From Drosophila persimilis (taxonomy: Eukaryota > Arthropoda > Insecta > Diptera > Drosophilidae): 64,000 bases of DNA. The stretch is taken from contig NW_020825288.1 of the NCBI RefSeq assembly GCF_003286085.1, positions 15,686,001-15,750,000 of the forward strand. Direction: 5' to 3'. Shown in pieces: positions 1-11,836 of this stretch. The notes beneath the pieces were generated by a model. It did not search any database. It saw only the letters and a list, made by a program, of their open reading frames with translations, and had not been told where the DNA came from. Position 1 is the stretch's first letter; each line of letters starts with the position of its first letter. The position numbers and the translations under genes are program-made.

Positions 1-3000
1 CCGGCCAGAGTGGGACAGGATTGAACTGGAGTCCTGCTCAATTGCATGTCCGCTCCTTGATGATGGTGTTGGTGTTGCTTTTGTTATTGTTGTTGTTGTG
101 TGGCCAGGACCAGGTTCTCTGCAAGCTATTGCTAATGGCGTGGCTAACACGATTTGCGGCGAGCCCGGCATCAGTAGCCGGCAGCCGGCAATCGGCAATA
201 GGAAACCGAGAAAATCGGCTGGGACTGGGGACTGGGGACAGGGGCAGGGGCAGACCGCGAGTTTCAATTGCGGTCGCCTGGATCTCCTTCTGATGTGGCG
301 GCTGGCGAAAGGAAATGGATGGAAATGATGAGCAAAATGCAATGCCTGATCAAACATTCCAATTGGTTGGCTGTTCAAAACGAAACAAGAGCCTTGTGCC
401 TGGACATGGCACAGGTTGAGGCTGAGGCTGAGCCTGAGCCTGAGCTCTAGTCTCCGGTTTGGACCACGACCCCCTAATGTGCGTCAATTTTAAGGGGCGT
501 GCAAGCCGAGAATATTAACAACGCGACAACTACGCGTACAACGGTAACAGCAGCGGCAGAAACAGCAACAGCAGAGACCAGGTCTAAAACATTGTTAACT
601 CGTAGAGCCGTGTGCCGTTTACATAGCTCAGTGCACCGTGTGCCGGGACCGGTGCTGGCGCTGGGCTGGGAATACGTATACGTATAGCACGGGACTGCGT
701 CAACGGGAAGATGGGAAAACGACGCGCCGTTGCGCGACAATTTTCCGCTTGAATTACGCTCCCAGTTCATGCTTCGTTTGCACAAGCCAAGCAGCGGCAC
801 ACGCAGGGAGCTGGGATCAGAATGGCTGGGGAGCTGGGAGCTCGGAGCCGGGGAAACTGGGAAAGAAAAAATAAATAAGCGGTAGCAAATTTCCATTTTT
901 GCCAGGCCAAAGCGAAAGCCACTCAACGGGAAGAGGCGCAGGGAGAGGCACGCACCCTACAGGTGCAGGTGCGACAGACGCCGCAACAATCGACGGTTGT
1001 TACTTTTGGCTCCTGCTGCCCGAACCGGGACCCTGGCCCCTGGCCCCTGGCTCCTCGCTCCGGACCTGAACCCAGTCCCACGTGGCCGTGGCCCTGCTCC
1101 TTAACTTCTCTCGCTGTTCTGGAATCCTCCTTTATACTAATTCTCCCCAGAGATAAGCCCTATGCAAATAATGAAAAACTATAAAAACTCATGTGCGGCC
1201 AAGCAAGGAGAAAGCAGGGGAGGAAGCCGGAATCTGGTTACAGACAACGAGAATGGGATGAGAATGAGCCATGGAAATAATATCGGCAAAATAAAAATGT
1301 GCAAAAAGGCGGAAAATAATTCAACTAAACAATATACACGTATTTACATAAATGGATGAAGCCGCTATATTCAATTACCCCCCAAACGTGGCCAAACCGT
1401 TGAAAAGTTTTACTCAAGGTGAGCAGGGTAAATGGGATATCTTTAGTTGGGAAACAACTCAATGCGACATGGAATTCTTTTTCAAATTGGGATAACATTT
1501 TCAAATTTTCTACATTTCAGCTAGACAATAAACTGTACATAGAAACGGTTAATTGAAGTTTATGCCTTTGTGATTATACAATTATTAAACACACCCTTAA
1601 TATTTAACATGGACACCGAAAAAAAACAATTTTTTTAAGATTATTCTGATAAATTTAGAAATGAGAAAATTTATCCATGGATATATGACATAAGTCATAT
1701 TTCATTCGCTAATGACAATAAAAAATTCTTTAACAAATAAACAAAACAAAATTTAAATAAAATACTAATAAATTTAAGAAACAAAACCAATGATATTCAC
1801 ATTGAAATCAATCACACATATGTATGAATGTTTATATTTTTCCGCTTTTTTTTTAATTAAAAAATGTTGATTTTGTCACTTTGTGCACTTTTATAGCTTT
1901 AACTCGGCATCATCAGAGCGAATACCCACAAGAATATACATATGGATTAAAAAAATGTACGACTTTTCATATGGCTTTTAGTATGTGTCGATAGAGTGGA
2001 TATGCCTAACATATACCGACCCAAACTTGAAGTTTTGTACTATTTTTCATCATTCTTTCCATCTCCTACTATATTTAAGCGATATTTTAAAAGAATTTAG
2101 AACATTTCTGGTTGTCTTAAATGCATTTAAACTAGCTTTGTTCATTGGATTTTAGACGCTCTGAATATCTAATATTGGGCAAAAGGGAACTATCCAAAAT
2201 ACAGACTGTACGGAAACTTTCCCTTAAATATTTACTAATCCTGAACCAACTACCATTCCGTGTTTAGACTTAACCAGTTCTGACTATCCTATACAGCCTT
2301 GAATCAGAATTGAAATCTCTGCCCCGACAGTAGTATTTTGTTCAGGAGGTGAGGCAGACTTCCGACCATCCTAGGGTTGTGGATGGGACTGTGGATGGGG
2401 ATGGAACTGGGGATGGGACTGGAGATGAGGATGAGGCTGCTGCTGAGACCTCTGCAGGGGCTGCTGCTGTTTGCATATCAATTTGGGAATAAGCAACTGG
2501 GAGCTGACGGCATTTGTATTTGTGTCAACAACTGATTGGTATGCGTGGCATGCGGCTCGATGAGGTTGCCGCCCGGCCACATACAAATGAGTCATTGTGG
2601 GTCACGTAGCGCTCAATAGGTCAACGGGTCATAACAGATTCGGTTGGATCTCAATATTTGTTATCGATGAGTTGTTCCGGCTGTAATTAATAAACAATGA
2701 CCGCCGACTGCTCCCTGAGGCCAAGCACAAATTCAACGAATTAACAATGAAATTAAAAAGTAATTTCTGCATTATAGCAGAAACAGAGACATCATAGGGA
2801 ACGCAGGGGTGGGCAAAAGACTTGCAATTGTCACTTGAAAATGTTGGGTATGCAAATGAAGAGCAGGATACTGGAAGTCCCCCACTGCCGGACCGATCGC
2901 GGACCCATCGAAGTTTGGGGGAGCCGTAAACGACGATGGCGGCGGCTCTGACAATGATGCCAACTGCCAACTGCCAGATGACTGCTTAGCTGCCAGCGGG

Positions 3001-6000
3001 GAGCGGGGGAGAGGAATAAGAAAAGTTGAAACTTTTAATTTGATTTGCAGCATTTTAATGGATTTTAATGAAAAGCAAACAGGCGACGACTGCAGCAACG
3101 GCAACGGCATCAGCAGCAAAAAACTCGAGCAGAAGGACACTCGAGCAGCGAGTCGGGGGAAACTTTGACAAATGCCAAAGCGCGAAAAATTCACTTCACT
3201 TTATTTTGGATCTCTTTTCGGTAACTTAGACGCAACTCAACTCCGGGATGCGTCTCCCCCAGCGGAACTTCGACTTCGACTTGGCATGCGCTCTGTCTGC
3301 GTCTGCCATTCCTTTTTTTAATTGAAAATGTTTGAAATTCCATGCCGACTGGCGGGCTTAGGCTCAGGCTGAGGCTGAGGCTCAGGCTGGAAATAAACAC
3401 CAGAAAGTCACAAGAAAATCAGAAGAAAATAATGCAGAATTAATTTCAATTAAGTGTACTTGCCGAATCATGAATGTGACAGCTAGGCGTCATAAGTCAT
3501 GCATGTATTCGGGGGCAGGGGTACGGGCAGGCAAACGACAGCCAGCAGCCAACAGACGCAGGCGTTGTCCTGCTAATTAAAATCACATAAATTACGCATA
3601 CGCCATGTGGCGCCGCGCGAAATGGAGCGAAAATTTCAAAAGTGGCGCATTCTTGATCAAAAGTCCATGGCCAGCTAATTTGATTAGCTCGAAGGTCCGG
3701 CTCTCGCTGGGGTCCGGGCTCATTAAGTGGTCCTGGCCCTTGTCAGCTATATTTTTTTCTTGTGTTTTTTCTTCATTCTGTCTTCTCGTCATCTTCTGGT
3801 TGTCCGCGCTGACGGAGTCTTCGTCGCCCTTTTCGTGTTCGTCATGGCGCCTATCTTTTGGACAGAACTCATGCAACATTTAGTGGCAACTAATTGCAGC
3901 AGCATTGAAATTAATTATTTAACCCTTTTTATTGTTTAAGCTCTCTCGGCTTTCGGCTGTCCGTTGCCTTTTTGGCCCGGCTTTCGGTTTCGGCTGTGCC
4001 GAGCCTCATTAGCATAATTAATTGTGCAAATTTGCGTAGTTAAACAAGTTATTATTTCAAATTAAACGAGTACTATACATTCCATCACTGCCAGGGGTGT
4101 GAGGAAGTTTTCAGAGAATTTAATACAATTCTATTGTGTTTCGCAGTAACAAGTCCCTTGGAACTTTTGAGAAGAGACGTTGACCTCTTCTGCTCTTCAA
4201 TGGCGCCTCACCTCAAATTATCTCTTTTTCCACACAGGTGAACCACAAAGCCATAGACAAAGAAATGTTCTGTCAGCACACATCACACTGCCGAACCTCA
4301 AAATCTATTGCCGGCTTTCGGGGGCAAACTTTGGAAATCCTCTTATTAAAGGCTTATAGCTCCAGGCCTCAGTGAAAGCGGGCCGATGCACATATTGACC
4401 ATATGTATTGTCTGCAGACCACCACCACTGGTCGGGACAGGGACATAGCTTTCAATTAAAACTCACACGACCGCATAGGGAAATGGAACTGCGTCGACCT
4501 GTCTGTAATGCTGCAGATTAGCGATATGTAGTCTGAATAAACGCATTTGAATCCATAAATTGAATTATTTATTTATCTTATTTATTTGAATTTTTCATGA
4601 ACAGCAAGAGAACAAAAAAAATTAAATGCGATTCTCCCGCCTTCTCGCCTTCCATGAAGCAGTCTGCCCTTTGAAATATTTTACACAATTTAATGGCCGT
4701 ACGGCAAATAAAAAACGGAAACAAATGCTCTTATATATGTACAATACATTATCATTAGTCGTTATTCGTTATTCGTTATTTCTGATTTGTGTGTGTTTTA
4801 TTCTTTACAACCGAAAGACGTGCGAATGAGTAGGTAAATTAATTTATACATTTATGTTTAATTTTCTGCACACTTTTTTCAGCACACACTCTGCTCAGAG
4901 CTTTATTTTAATTGGATATTTATTAACAAAAGTGATTTCAAAAATTTTCAGGCTTCATTTCGTTAAGTATGTATATCAAGTTATACTGAATTATTTTATT
5001 TGGTTTTGGTTTCTCTTTGTTTTTTGTTAAATGTAGCCTGAGTATGCATTCCCTTTTTTCTGTCCCACTCTCAGTGGAAAATATCTTTCATTTGTTGTTG
5101 CTGTTTATGGTAACGAGAGGACATCGACCCGTGGTTAGCATTTAGTTTATATTTGTAGTCGCTCAGCCAAATGAAACTTACTATGTGCTGCGATTTGGTT
5201 TAGTTGGCACTCGTTATGGCTGGACGCCGCAAGGACAGGCCGAGATACATTCAAACACCTACATATGTACATATACCCATACACACATACATATGTACAT
5301 ATTTATGTACGTATTTTGTAGGAGTCTGGCTTTATGACATGATTTATAGTTGTTTGTCCTCTGTTTTGAATGTTTAAAATTGTATTTACAGCATATTTAT
5401 GCTAGACTTAATTATAATGATTTTTACAGCATCTGCATATTTCTCACTGATAAAATCTCATGTTATTCCATTAATTCCATCTTTTTTGTATGTAATTCAT
5501 ATATTTTTATTATGTTTCATATGCATAATATGTGTTTCATATGTGGGTTGTGTATTCCCGTAGCCCGTAGCCCATAACCCATGACCCATCCACTTGGCGT
5601 CACGGTCGCGTCGGACAAATACTCGTGGTGTGCGGATAAATATAGTACTCGAAAAGTGTTCAATGTGCTCTACAAACGCATGTGTTTGTCATTCAATTGC
5701 CAAGCAACGAACGGAAAAAATTACATCTATATACATACATTCGATATAAATTCGATCGCTTCGCTGGCGAGTGACATTATTCAGGATAGTATCGGAATAT
5801 CAGGCAGGTCGTATTCTTTTTTTTGTTTAAGTTTCCCCTTTCGTGTTTGTTCAGCTAATCAACTTGAAAACATTCGTGTACAAGGTCCACACCACCACGT
5901 GAAATTTATCAAATTTATCGATAAGCAATATGTGTATGTTTTTCCTCACCAAAAATGAATTCAATTGGCTCGAAGACCATACTGTATTACTGAAAATAGA

Positions 6001-6383
6001 TCACTTCTTATCTGTCGTATACTTAAACAATAGATGAATTAAATTCACGTGAAATGAAGTTTCTTGAATTGCATTAATCTTCAACCTGATTTCGTTTGAC
6101 TGTGAATATTTGGCACACTCTAAAAATTGTAAACTTCAACACGACTTCAACTCCAACTCCAACTTCAACCCTATTTACACCCGAAAGCTTTGCCTATTGA
6201 CTAGTTTGCGGTCTTACCTTTGTGTGTTACCCTAACTAACTAACTAACTAAGTGACTAGCTGACTGACTAACTAACTAACGTGATGATATAGTTGACAAA
6301 GTCGCCCAACGAGTACGAGGCGCAACCCGTTCCAACTCCCACTCCAACTCCGCCTCCGATCCCCTGAGCAATTTGGAGCCCGT
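1..6383. other. Intergenic DNA downstream of the beat gene
   Basis: No coding exon could be supported here. The left 1.3 kb is moderately GC-rich with scattered short open frames. Roughly 1370-2330 is strongly AT-rich and looks like unconstrained or old transposon-derived sequence, though no family was recognised. Around 3360 there is a short GGCTCA/GGCTGA-type repeat, and around 5250-5310 several CATATG/TACATA palindromic steps. A perfect DRE-type TATCGATA lies at 5916-5923. Open frames of 75-140 codons in this stretch show no domain, no paired splice sites and no protein-like composition, so they were left out. Confidence 0.6.
6233..6280. repeat. CTAA-type tetranucleotide repeat
   Basis: A CTAA/CTGA-type microsatellite, with pure CTAA runs at about 6233-6250 and 6266-6280 separated by CTAG and CTGA variants. 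It lies about 100 bases beyond the stop codon of the beat gene, so it may fall in its 3' untranslated region. No function is implied. Confidence 0.8.
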
Positions 6384-6487
6384 TCATGAGGGGCGTCGAA
6401 AGCACAGTGCGAGAAAAAGTGTCACCAGCCAGGCGGAAATTAGCGAGGTCGTGGCCCAGGCGCGGCTCCTTTGTGCGGACCCAGAAT
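6384..6487 (-). CDS. beat-V: Terminal coding exon of the beat gene (hydrophobic tail)
   Basis: After the acceptor TTGCAG, the exon completes an Asn codon begun at 6670 and encodes 33 further residues before TGA at 6386-6384. The reading frame set by the upstream exons yields a short polar linker (NSGSAQRSRAWATTS) followed by the hydrophobic stretch LISAWLVTLFLALCF and RRPS. A longer open frame exists in the same exon in another phase, but it conflicts with the splice phase and gives a glycine/valine-rich tail with no family logic. Confidence 0.8.
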
Positions 6488-9400
6488 CTGCAAGTCGGGA
6501 GAAAAAGGAAGGAAAAGACAAATAAGCCAGAGGAAATGTCACGGCGGTTAGTTAATTGCATTGAAACGAAACGAAACCGAGGCAAACGAAACGAAATGCT
6601 AAATTGGTGCACAACCAATACCAAAAACCGAACCGGAAAAGGTGGAAGTAAGGGGGGTTTGGCACTTACTGGTGCCCGCATGTATCAGCATTTGATTGTT
6701 CAAATTATCGAACTGCGAAAGTGAGGCACTGAGTGACGTTTCCCGCCGCAGCTCCGGATAATTCTCAATTTCCGCGACGCACTTCAGCTCGAGGATTTTT
6801 CCAGCCTGGTAGAAGCGCTGTCCCTGCAGATAAAAGTGCACCTGCAGCCGCTGGCGACGCAGCACATAGTCGTGAGCCGGGATGCTGGTGTCGATGGTGG
6901 GCTGCAGCTCGCCCAGCAGAGGCTGCAATAAGCGGGAAATCGAGGTAGAACAATAGCATGGCTTGGGCGACAAGGACAGGGATGGGGACAGGTACAAGAG
7001 ACGGGGGATCGTGGACTAGGCACACTAACCTGCTCGCCGTTGATGTACCAGGTGAGCCGGGTGGGTAGGCTGGAGTAGTCCGAGGAGCATGTGGCGCTCA
7101 GGAACTCCTCCATGCGGTACATCGAGTTGAAGCTCTCGATTAGCGGGTCGCTCTGGGGCAGGGCTGTGTTAATGGAAGCCAGAAATTAGCAGGGGGACAA
7201 ATGGAAAAGTGCTATTCGGCGTGTGCCCACCTGCCACCGTCATGTTGTCTGCCTTGTCCGCCAGCTTGAAGTGCGGTGCATCGCCGCTGACCTCGCACTT
7301 GTACAAGCCCGTCGACCGGGCACCCTGAAGGCTTAGGTCCAATCTGCAGCTGGACTCGTTGCACAGATACTTGCCGTCGAGCACTTGCAGGCCGGGCACG
7401 CCAAAGGTCATATAGATCGGACTAGCCAGCGGAGAATACCTGATCGCGGGAAAGAGCCAATGAAAACGATGTTCATGCAAGCAGATTTCGCCATTGACAG
7501 TACCTGAAGAACTCCTCGTGATCCTTATACCATTTGACAGAGTTCAGGGTGTGTCCTCGCATGTCATAGCTGCAGGAGAGCGTCACGTTGTCCCGAAAGT
7601 CTACTATTTCTGGCACACTTATGTCCGTAACAAACAGGGCCGAGACGCTTGAATAACCTGAAGTAAAGAAACGGGCAAAAAACGGGGTCATTCTTATGGT
7701 TTTGTGTTATTTAATAATAATTAAATATCAAATAGAAAGAATATTGGTTTAAAGTTTTAGAAAAGTTCCATATTGAAATTGTTACTCAAGGATTGAGCCC
7801 TAGCCAACGTGGCTTTAAATACTGTTCCTAAACACCAGCCCTATTTCGAGCTCTATCTTAAGCTCTAAAAGTGCTTAAACAAGAAGAATTTCAATGAAAC
7901 GAGATAACGATGGTTCTGTTCATTCAAATGCAATACTAAACAAAATACAAAAGCTTTGTTACTGAAACAAAATGATTAAAGCAGTGCCCGATTGCAGGGA
8001 TCCCGATCTATTTCCTGTAATCGATTCTGGGGTGGGCCGCAGGTGCATGGCACCGTAACATGCAACATAAACAGGCTCAAAACTAGAGGCTCCTGCATCC
8101 TCTGGGCATCGGGCATCGGCATCGGACACAGGAACCCGGCCACAGGCCAATGACAAAATTTGGTGTCTAAAACATAGGGATGTGCGATGCACAACACACG
8201 GGAATGTTGGTCGGTTTGTGGTTGGGGGCGTTTGGGGATGAGTAATTTTTAATTCACGTAGGTTACTGACCTGCAATACAGGGGGCGATGGGATATGCGA
8301 TGGGCTATGGTTTACAAATTTTTGCATGGGCTTGCCATCCTCTGGCACATGAGACATCGAATAAATTTGAAATTTCATGATATGAATATGCAAAACAGTT
8401 AGTTGGCCAGGTAGCAGGGTGTGCCACTGCAGCAGAAAGAGATGGACGGAGAGATGAAGAAAGAGGGAGAGAGGAAGTGGACTAAGCGCAACAAAATGCA
8501 ATGGATATGGGATACGGGGCCATATGTAACTGGCATATGTACGATAGTTATGGCAGGACCAGGACCCACTCAGGGGGCAGTGCTGGCCAGCGATAAGCCT
8601 GTCTACAAGCTGAATAAACTTCAGTGGGTGGTGGACGGGGACCGAGAACTGATAAGAAATGCGAACAAACCAACTGTCAAACGACTCGGCTTCTGTGTTT
8701 CAAAATATAAATTTAACATGAGCCGAGGAATGCGTTCGCTGCAGGATGACAGACTCGGACCGGGGACCAAAGTTCAAAGATAAAGTAAATGTCAGGATAG
8801 ATACTCATGTATGTAAATGTATCCTTATTTCGAATACCAAATTATATTTTCGAAGAAGAACTCGTTAGAAATAAATTGAGTAAAGTTTCGACTGAATGAT
8901 TTCTTATATATTACGCATATAATCTATTATATAGCGTAACTTTTTTGTGTTAAAGACACAATTAAAAAACCTTTTCTTTGAATAGTATCCCTCAGCGTAC
9001 ACTCTTTTGATAAAGATATTTATTTGAATAGGCATTCAGTTAAATCAGTTGGAAGTGTAAGGTTAAGTAACAAAATCCCAGCTATTTGCACCTTTAAGCT
9101 AAATAGAATACAAGAAAACACTTAACTTACCAATAACACATACATGAGCCCATAGTATATGGATTTAAATACTTTGCCTAAATTGATTTCCATACCGAAA
9201 TACTTTGGCCGGCGTGTGGAAAATTGATGGAATTCATTAGCAAGTTTTGCTTGCGTGAGCAGTCGTAAGCCCCAGTCCGAAACTGCTTTTAAATCAACCA
9301 AAACTAATGAGAACTTTAATCCTTCCTCTTCCATTTGTTTTGGGGCAAGGCAACGGCAACGGCAACCCCCTTCGGTTTTGGCCTGGTGTGTTTGTGTGCT

Positions 9401-11836
9401 AAGCCCTTTCCCAGCTCGGCTAACCACACACAGGGGTTGGGACGTGTACGGATGTACAGAGATGCAGATACAAACATAGATATATTTACACCTCAGCACA
9501 TGAAAACTTTGCTGATAATTAACCTACACATTTCATTCGTGTCTGGTCTGGCAAACGCATTTACTCCACAGACCAGAGCCGAGCCCGACCAAACCCGTAC
9601 CATCCCACGCAGGACAAAATTTACATGTGTATGTGCATTGGGATTGACTAGATACTCTCTAGGTGTCCATGGGGAGAGGGGGCAGCTCTGACCAAGTTTG
9701 GTGATAAATTCAGTTAGAGACGCCGGGATGAGACATTTATGGAAACATTTTTGCCATGGAATTTTTTCTGTGAGACTGGAACATTTTCACCTAAAAGTAA
9801 AACTAGAAATGAGTTTGTCCTTTGTGGCCAGCTCATGTGCATATATGTATAATCATTTGATTAGAAGTCATATCCCTCTACAAGAATCCACAAAGTATTA
9901 AAAAAAGAGGAAATATATAACTAAATAACAAATAAGCAGAGTGTTTTCGGACGATAGCAGAACGCAGTTGCATCTTAAAATAATTGGGGTCCGACTGGGG
10001 GTGCCATAGTGAGTGGAAATAGAAGAGGATCCAAGTGGGCAACTAATTTTCAATGCAAAATAAAGAGGACTAAGCTATTTGTTATTTGTTATATATGCTT
10101 TGTAGCCACGGCGACATCGTACATTGAAACGGCACAATGGACAATCTTTAATTCCATTAGGCAGGCTAAATTGTTGCCCAAAGGAGCTAGCACATGGCAA
10201 ACACTCGTAATAAGTATTTCTGGGGAGGGTCCAGCTGTGGTATTCCTTAGAAATTGAAAAGTTACAGACCACTCCTTCTCACCCACTCTCTGTCTTCCGC
10301 TCTGCTACCCCTTGCTCCGTCTGCCTCTGTGTGGGAGTTCTTTGTGTGAATGTCCTGGATTTCAGGAATCCCTCGAATGAATGTGCTCGGAGGTGTGTAA
10401 GGAAAATGTGTCAGCCACAGACGGAGAGGAGATGCGGTCTCGCAGGTGAACTGAAACTTTTCATATACCCGATCAGTGGGTGGCGAAAAGTTTCCAAAAA
10501 TGAGTTTCAGTTCATTAGACAACCAAAAATTCTTTTATTGGTAACTAAAGTATATAAAAAATTAATTGGAAAAGCATTCAAACCACAAAAACTCAATTTA
10601 TTTAATTTATTTGGGGGGTAATTTAAATATTTCATGTATTTAAAATATTATTAAATTTATTCCCCTATCTATTTCCTCTATCTACTCTATCAATCTCTTA
10701 AATGCGATTGTTTTTAATACTTTTGTGCATTAAAAATACATTACAGCTTATATTTCAATTGTGTTTTTATTTGAAAGGACTTACACTATGTCGGAAAAGG
10801 AAACATACATATATGTAAAGCCTCTCGTAAAATCAATGCCACAGTTTAAATTCTGTAACGGGGAACAATCAAACAAAGTGAAAACCTGCTGTGGCCATTT
10901 CCTTTTTCTTTTCCCAATTTACGATTACGAGTACGAGTACGAGTACGAGTACAAGTACCAAGTGCATTGCAGTGAACTTTACCATCGCGCAAACGGAGGA
11001 GTACTCGTGCCATTGCTAGTTCTAGTTCGCGTTGTGTGAAGTATAAGCAGAGGAGCGAAGAGCGTCAGCTCATTTAATGCGCTGCAAATTAATTGCCCCA
11101 CTGCCATTGGCAATTCAAGAGACGGAGGGGGAGAGTGAGAGGAAGAGGAAGGGGAAGACGGAGGATGCCTTTGGCAGTCTGCCTAATTGCGAACATTTCA
11201 AAAATACAATTTAAGTTTAAACTGCACTCAAGATGTGCAGCAGCAGCAGGAGCAGACGCTGCAGAATGAGCGGAGGCAAAAGTTGTGGCAGCAGAAATTA
11301 CCAAATGCCAAAAGGGATGAAGGCTGCCGAACCCACGAGCCAGCCAAGTGGCAAGTGAAAAGTGCAACTGCAATAGCAGCGGCACCACAGCCACCAGGAG
11401 CCGTGGAAATTATGGCAAAGTCATTAAAACAGCCCGAAGGTCGGGAGGGCAGGGCGGTTGTGACGGAAATCTGGCCAGAAGCGAAAACTTTACCAATATT
11501 GATTTGCGGTTGCTGTTCGGCCCAACAGCAATAACAATTATAATAACACAAATAATGCGACTGAAAGCGAGAAGGATTTGATGGAAGCAGGCGATGGAGA
11601 GCAGTGGAACGCACTACACACACGCTCCGTAATCCCAGAAACCGCGTCATTAACCAAGCAAACAGCAGGAACAGCCGCACAGAACGCCACGAGTCGCGGA
11701 AAAAACATCATCGGAGAGCAGCGAGAAAAGCGACAACAGACAGGTGACAACAATTTCGAATGAAAAGAAAAACAGAGACAAAAAACTTACCAATTAAATG
11801 CGCGATGAACAGAAACAGCAGCCAGCCGTAATCCAT
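6384..11836 (-). CDS. beat-V: Beaten-path (Beat) family Ig protein, beat-V-like, six exons
   Basis: Neuronal cell-surface or secreted Ig protein. Coding exons, 5' to 3' on the minus strand, are 11836-11791, 7657-7504, 7439-7231, 7163-7030, 6922-6670 and 6487-6384. All introns are GT-AG, all phases agree, and the product has 299 residues. Residues 1-22 form a signal peptide. Ig domain 1 (about 25-135) has Cys44, Trp58 and Cys115 plus the family-typical extra pair Cys93/Cys98. The runs SVKWYKD and CEVSGDAPHF are Beat hallmarks. Ig domain 2 (about 140-235) has Cys162, Trp175 and Cys229. N-glycosylation sequons lie at Asn39, Asn94 and Asn132. Residues 278-295 are hydrophobic after a small-residue stretch (NSGS), suggesting a GPI anchor or single membrane span. 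Beat proteins bind Side-family receptors in axon guidance and synaptic matching. Assignment to beat-V rests on remembered similarity (SYD-GHTLNSVKWYKD) and on possible synteny; which member (Va, Vb or Vc) is unresolved. Confidence 0.88.
7658..11790 (-). other. beat-V: Intron 1 of the beat gene (4.1 kb)
   Basis: This long first intron lies between the signal-peptide exon and the first Ig exon. It contains no supportable nested gene. Visible content is AT-rich DNA around 8800-9100 and 10500-10760, the TACGAG repeat at 10926-10952 and GA-rich sequence at about 11120-11165. Long first introns in fly neuronal genes often carry enhancers, which is an expectation and not something shown here. Confidence 0.75.
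10926..10952. repeat. TACGAG hexanucleotide microsatellite
   Basis: About four and a half perfect copies of TACGAG sit inside intron 1 of the beat gene. It is a simple tandem repeat with no further evidence of function. Confidence 0.9.
11791..11836 (-). CDS. beat-V: First coding exon of the beat gene (signal peptide)
   Basis: This 46-nt coding exon starts with ATG in the context AAAAATGG and encodes MDYGWLLFLFIAHLI plus one base of a split Gly codon. It ends in a strong G|GTAAGT donor. The next exon, beginning at 7657 after a CAG acceptor, supplies the other two bases of the Gly codon and the SSVSA cleavage region. The exon is far too short to stand out as an open frame. It was chosen because it gives an initiator Met, a hydrophobic core and the exact phase required. 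A possible AG acceptor (CATTCAG) about 35 bases upstream of the ATG on the minus strand could end a 5'-UTR intron. Confidence 0.82.

Noticed and set aside
6268-6681. 137-codon minus-strand frame covering the last beat exon
   Set aside because: It is out of phase with the spliced beat frame and its C-terminal Gly/Val repeats come from a GGAGTT-type repeat; the spliced frame ends earlier with a hydrophobic tail.
7959-8501. 180-codon minus-strand frame within beat intron 1
   Set aside because: It does not begin at a convincing start, has a low-complexity beginning and no family resemblance; treated as chance in intronic DNA.
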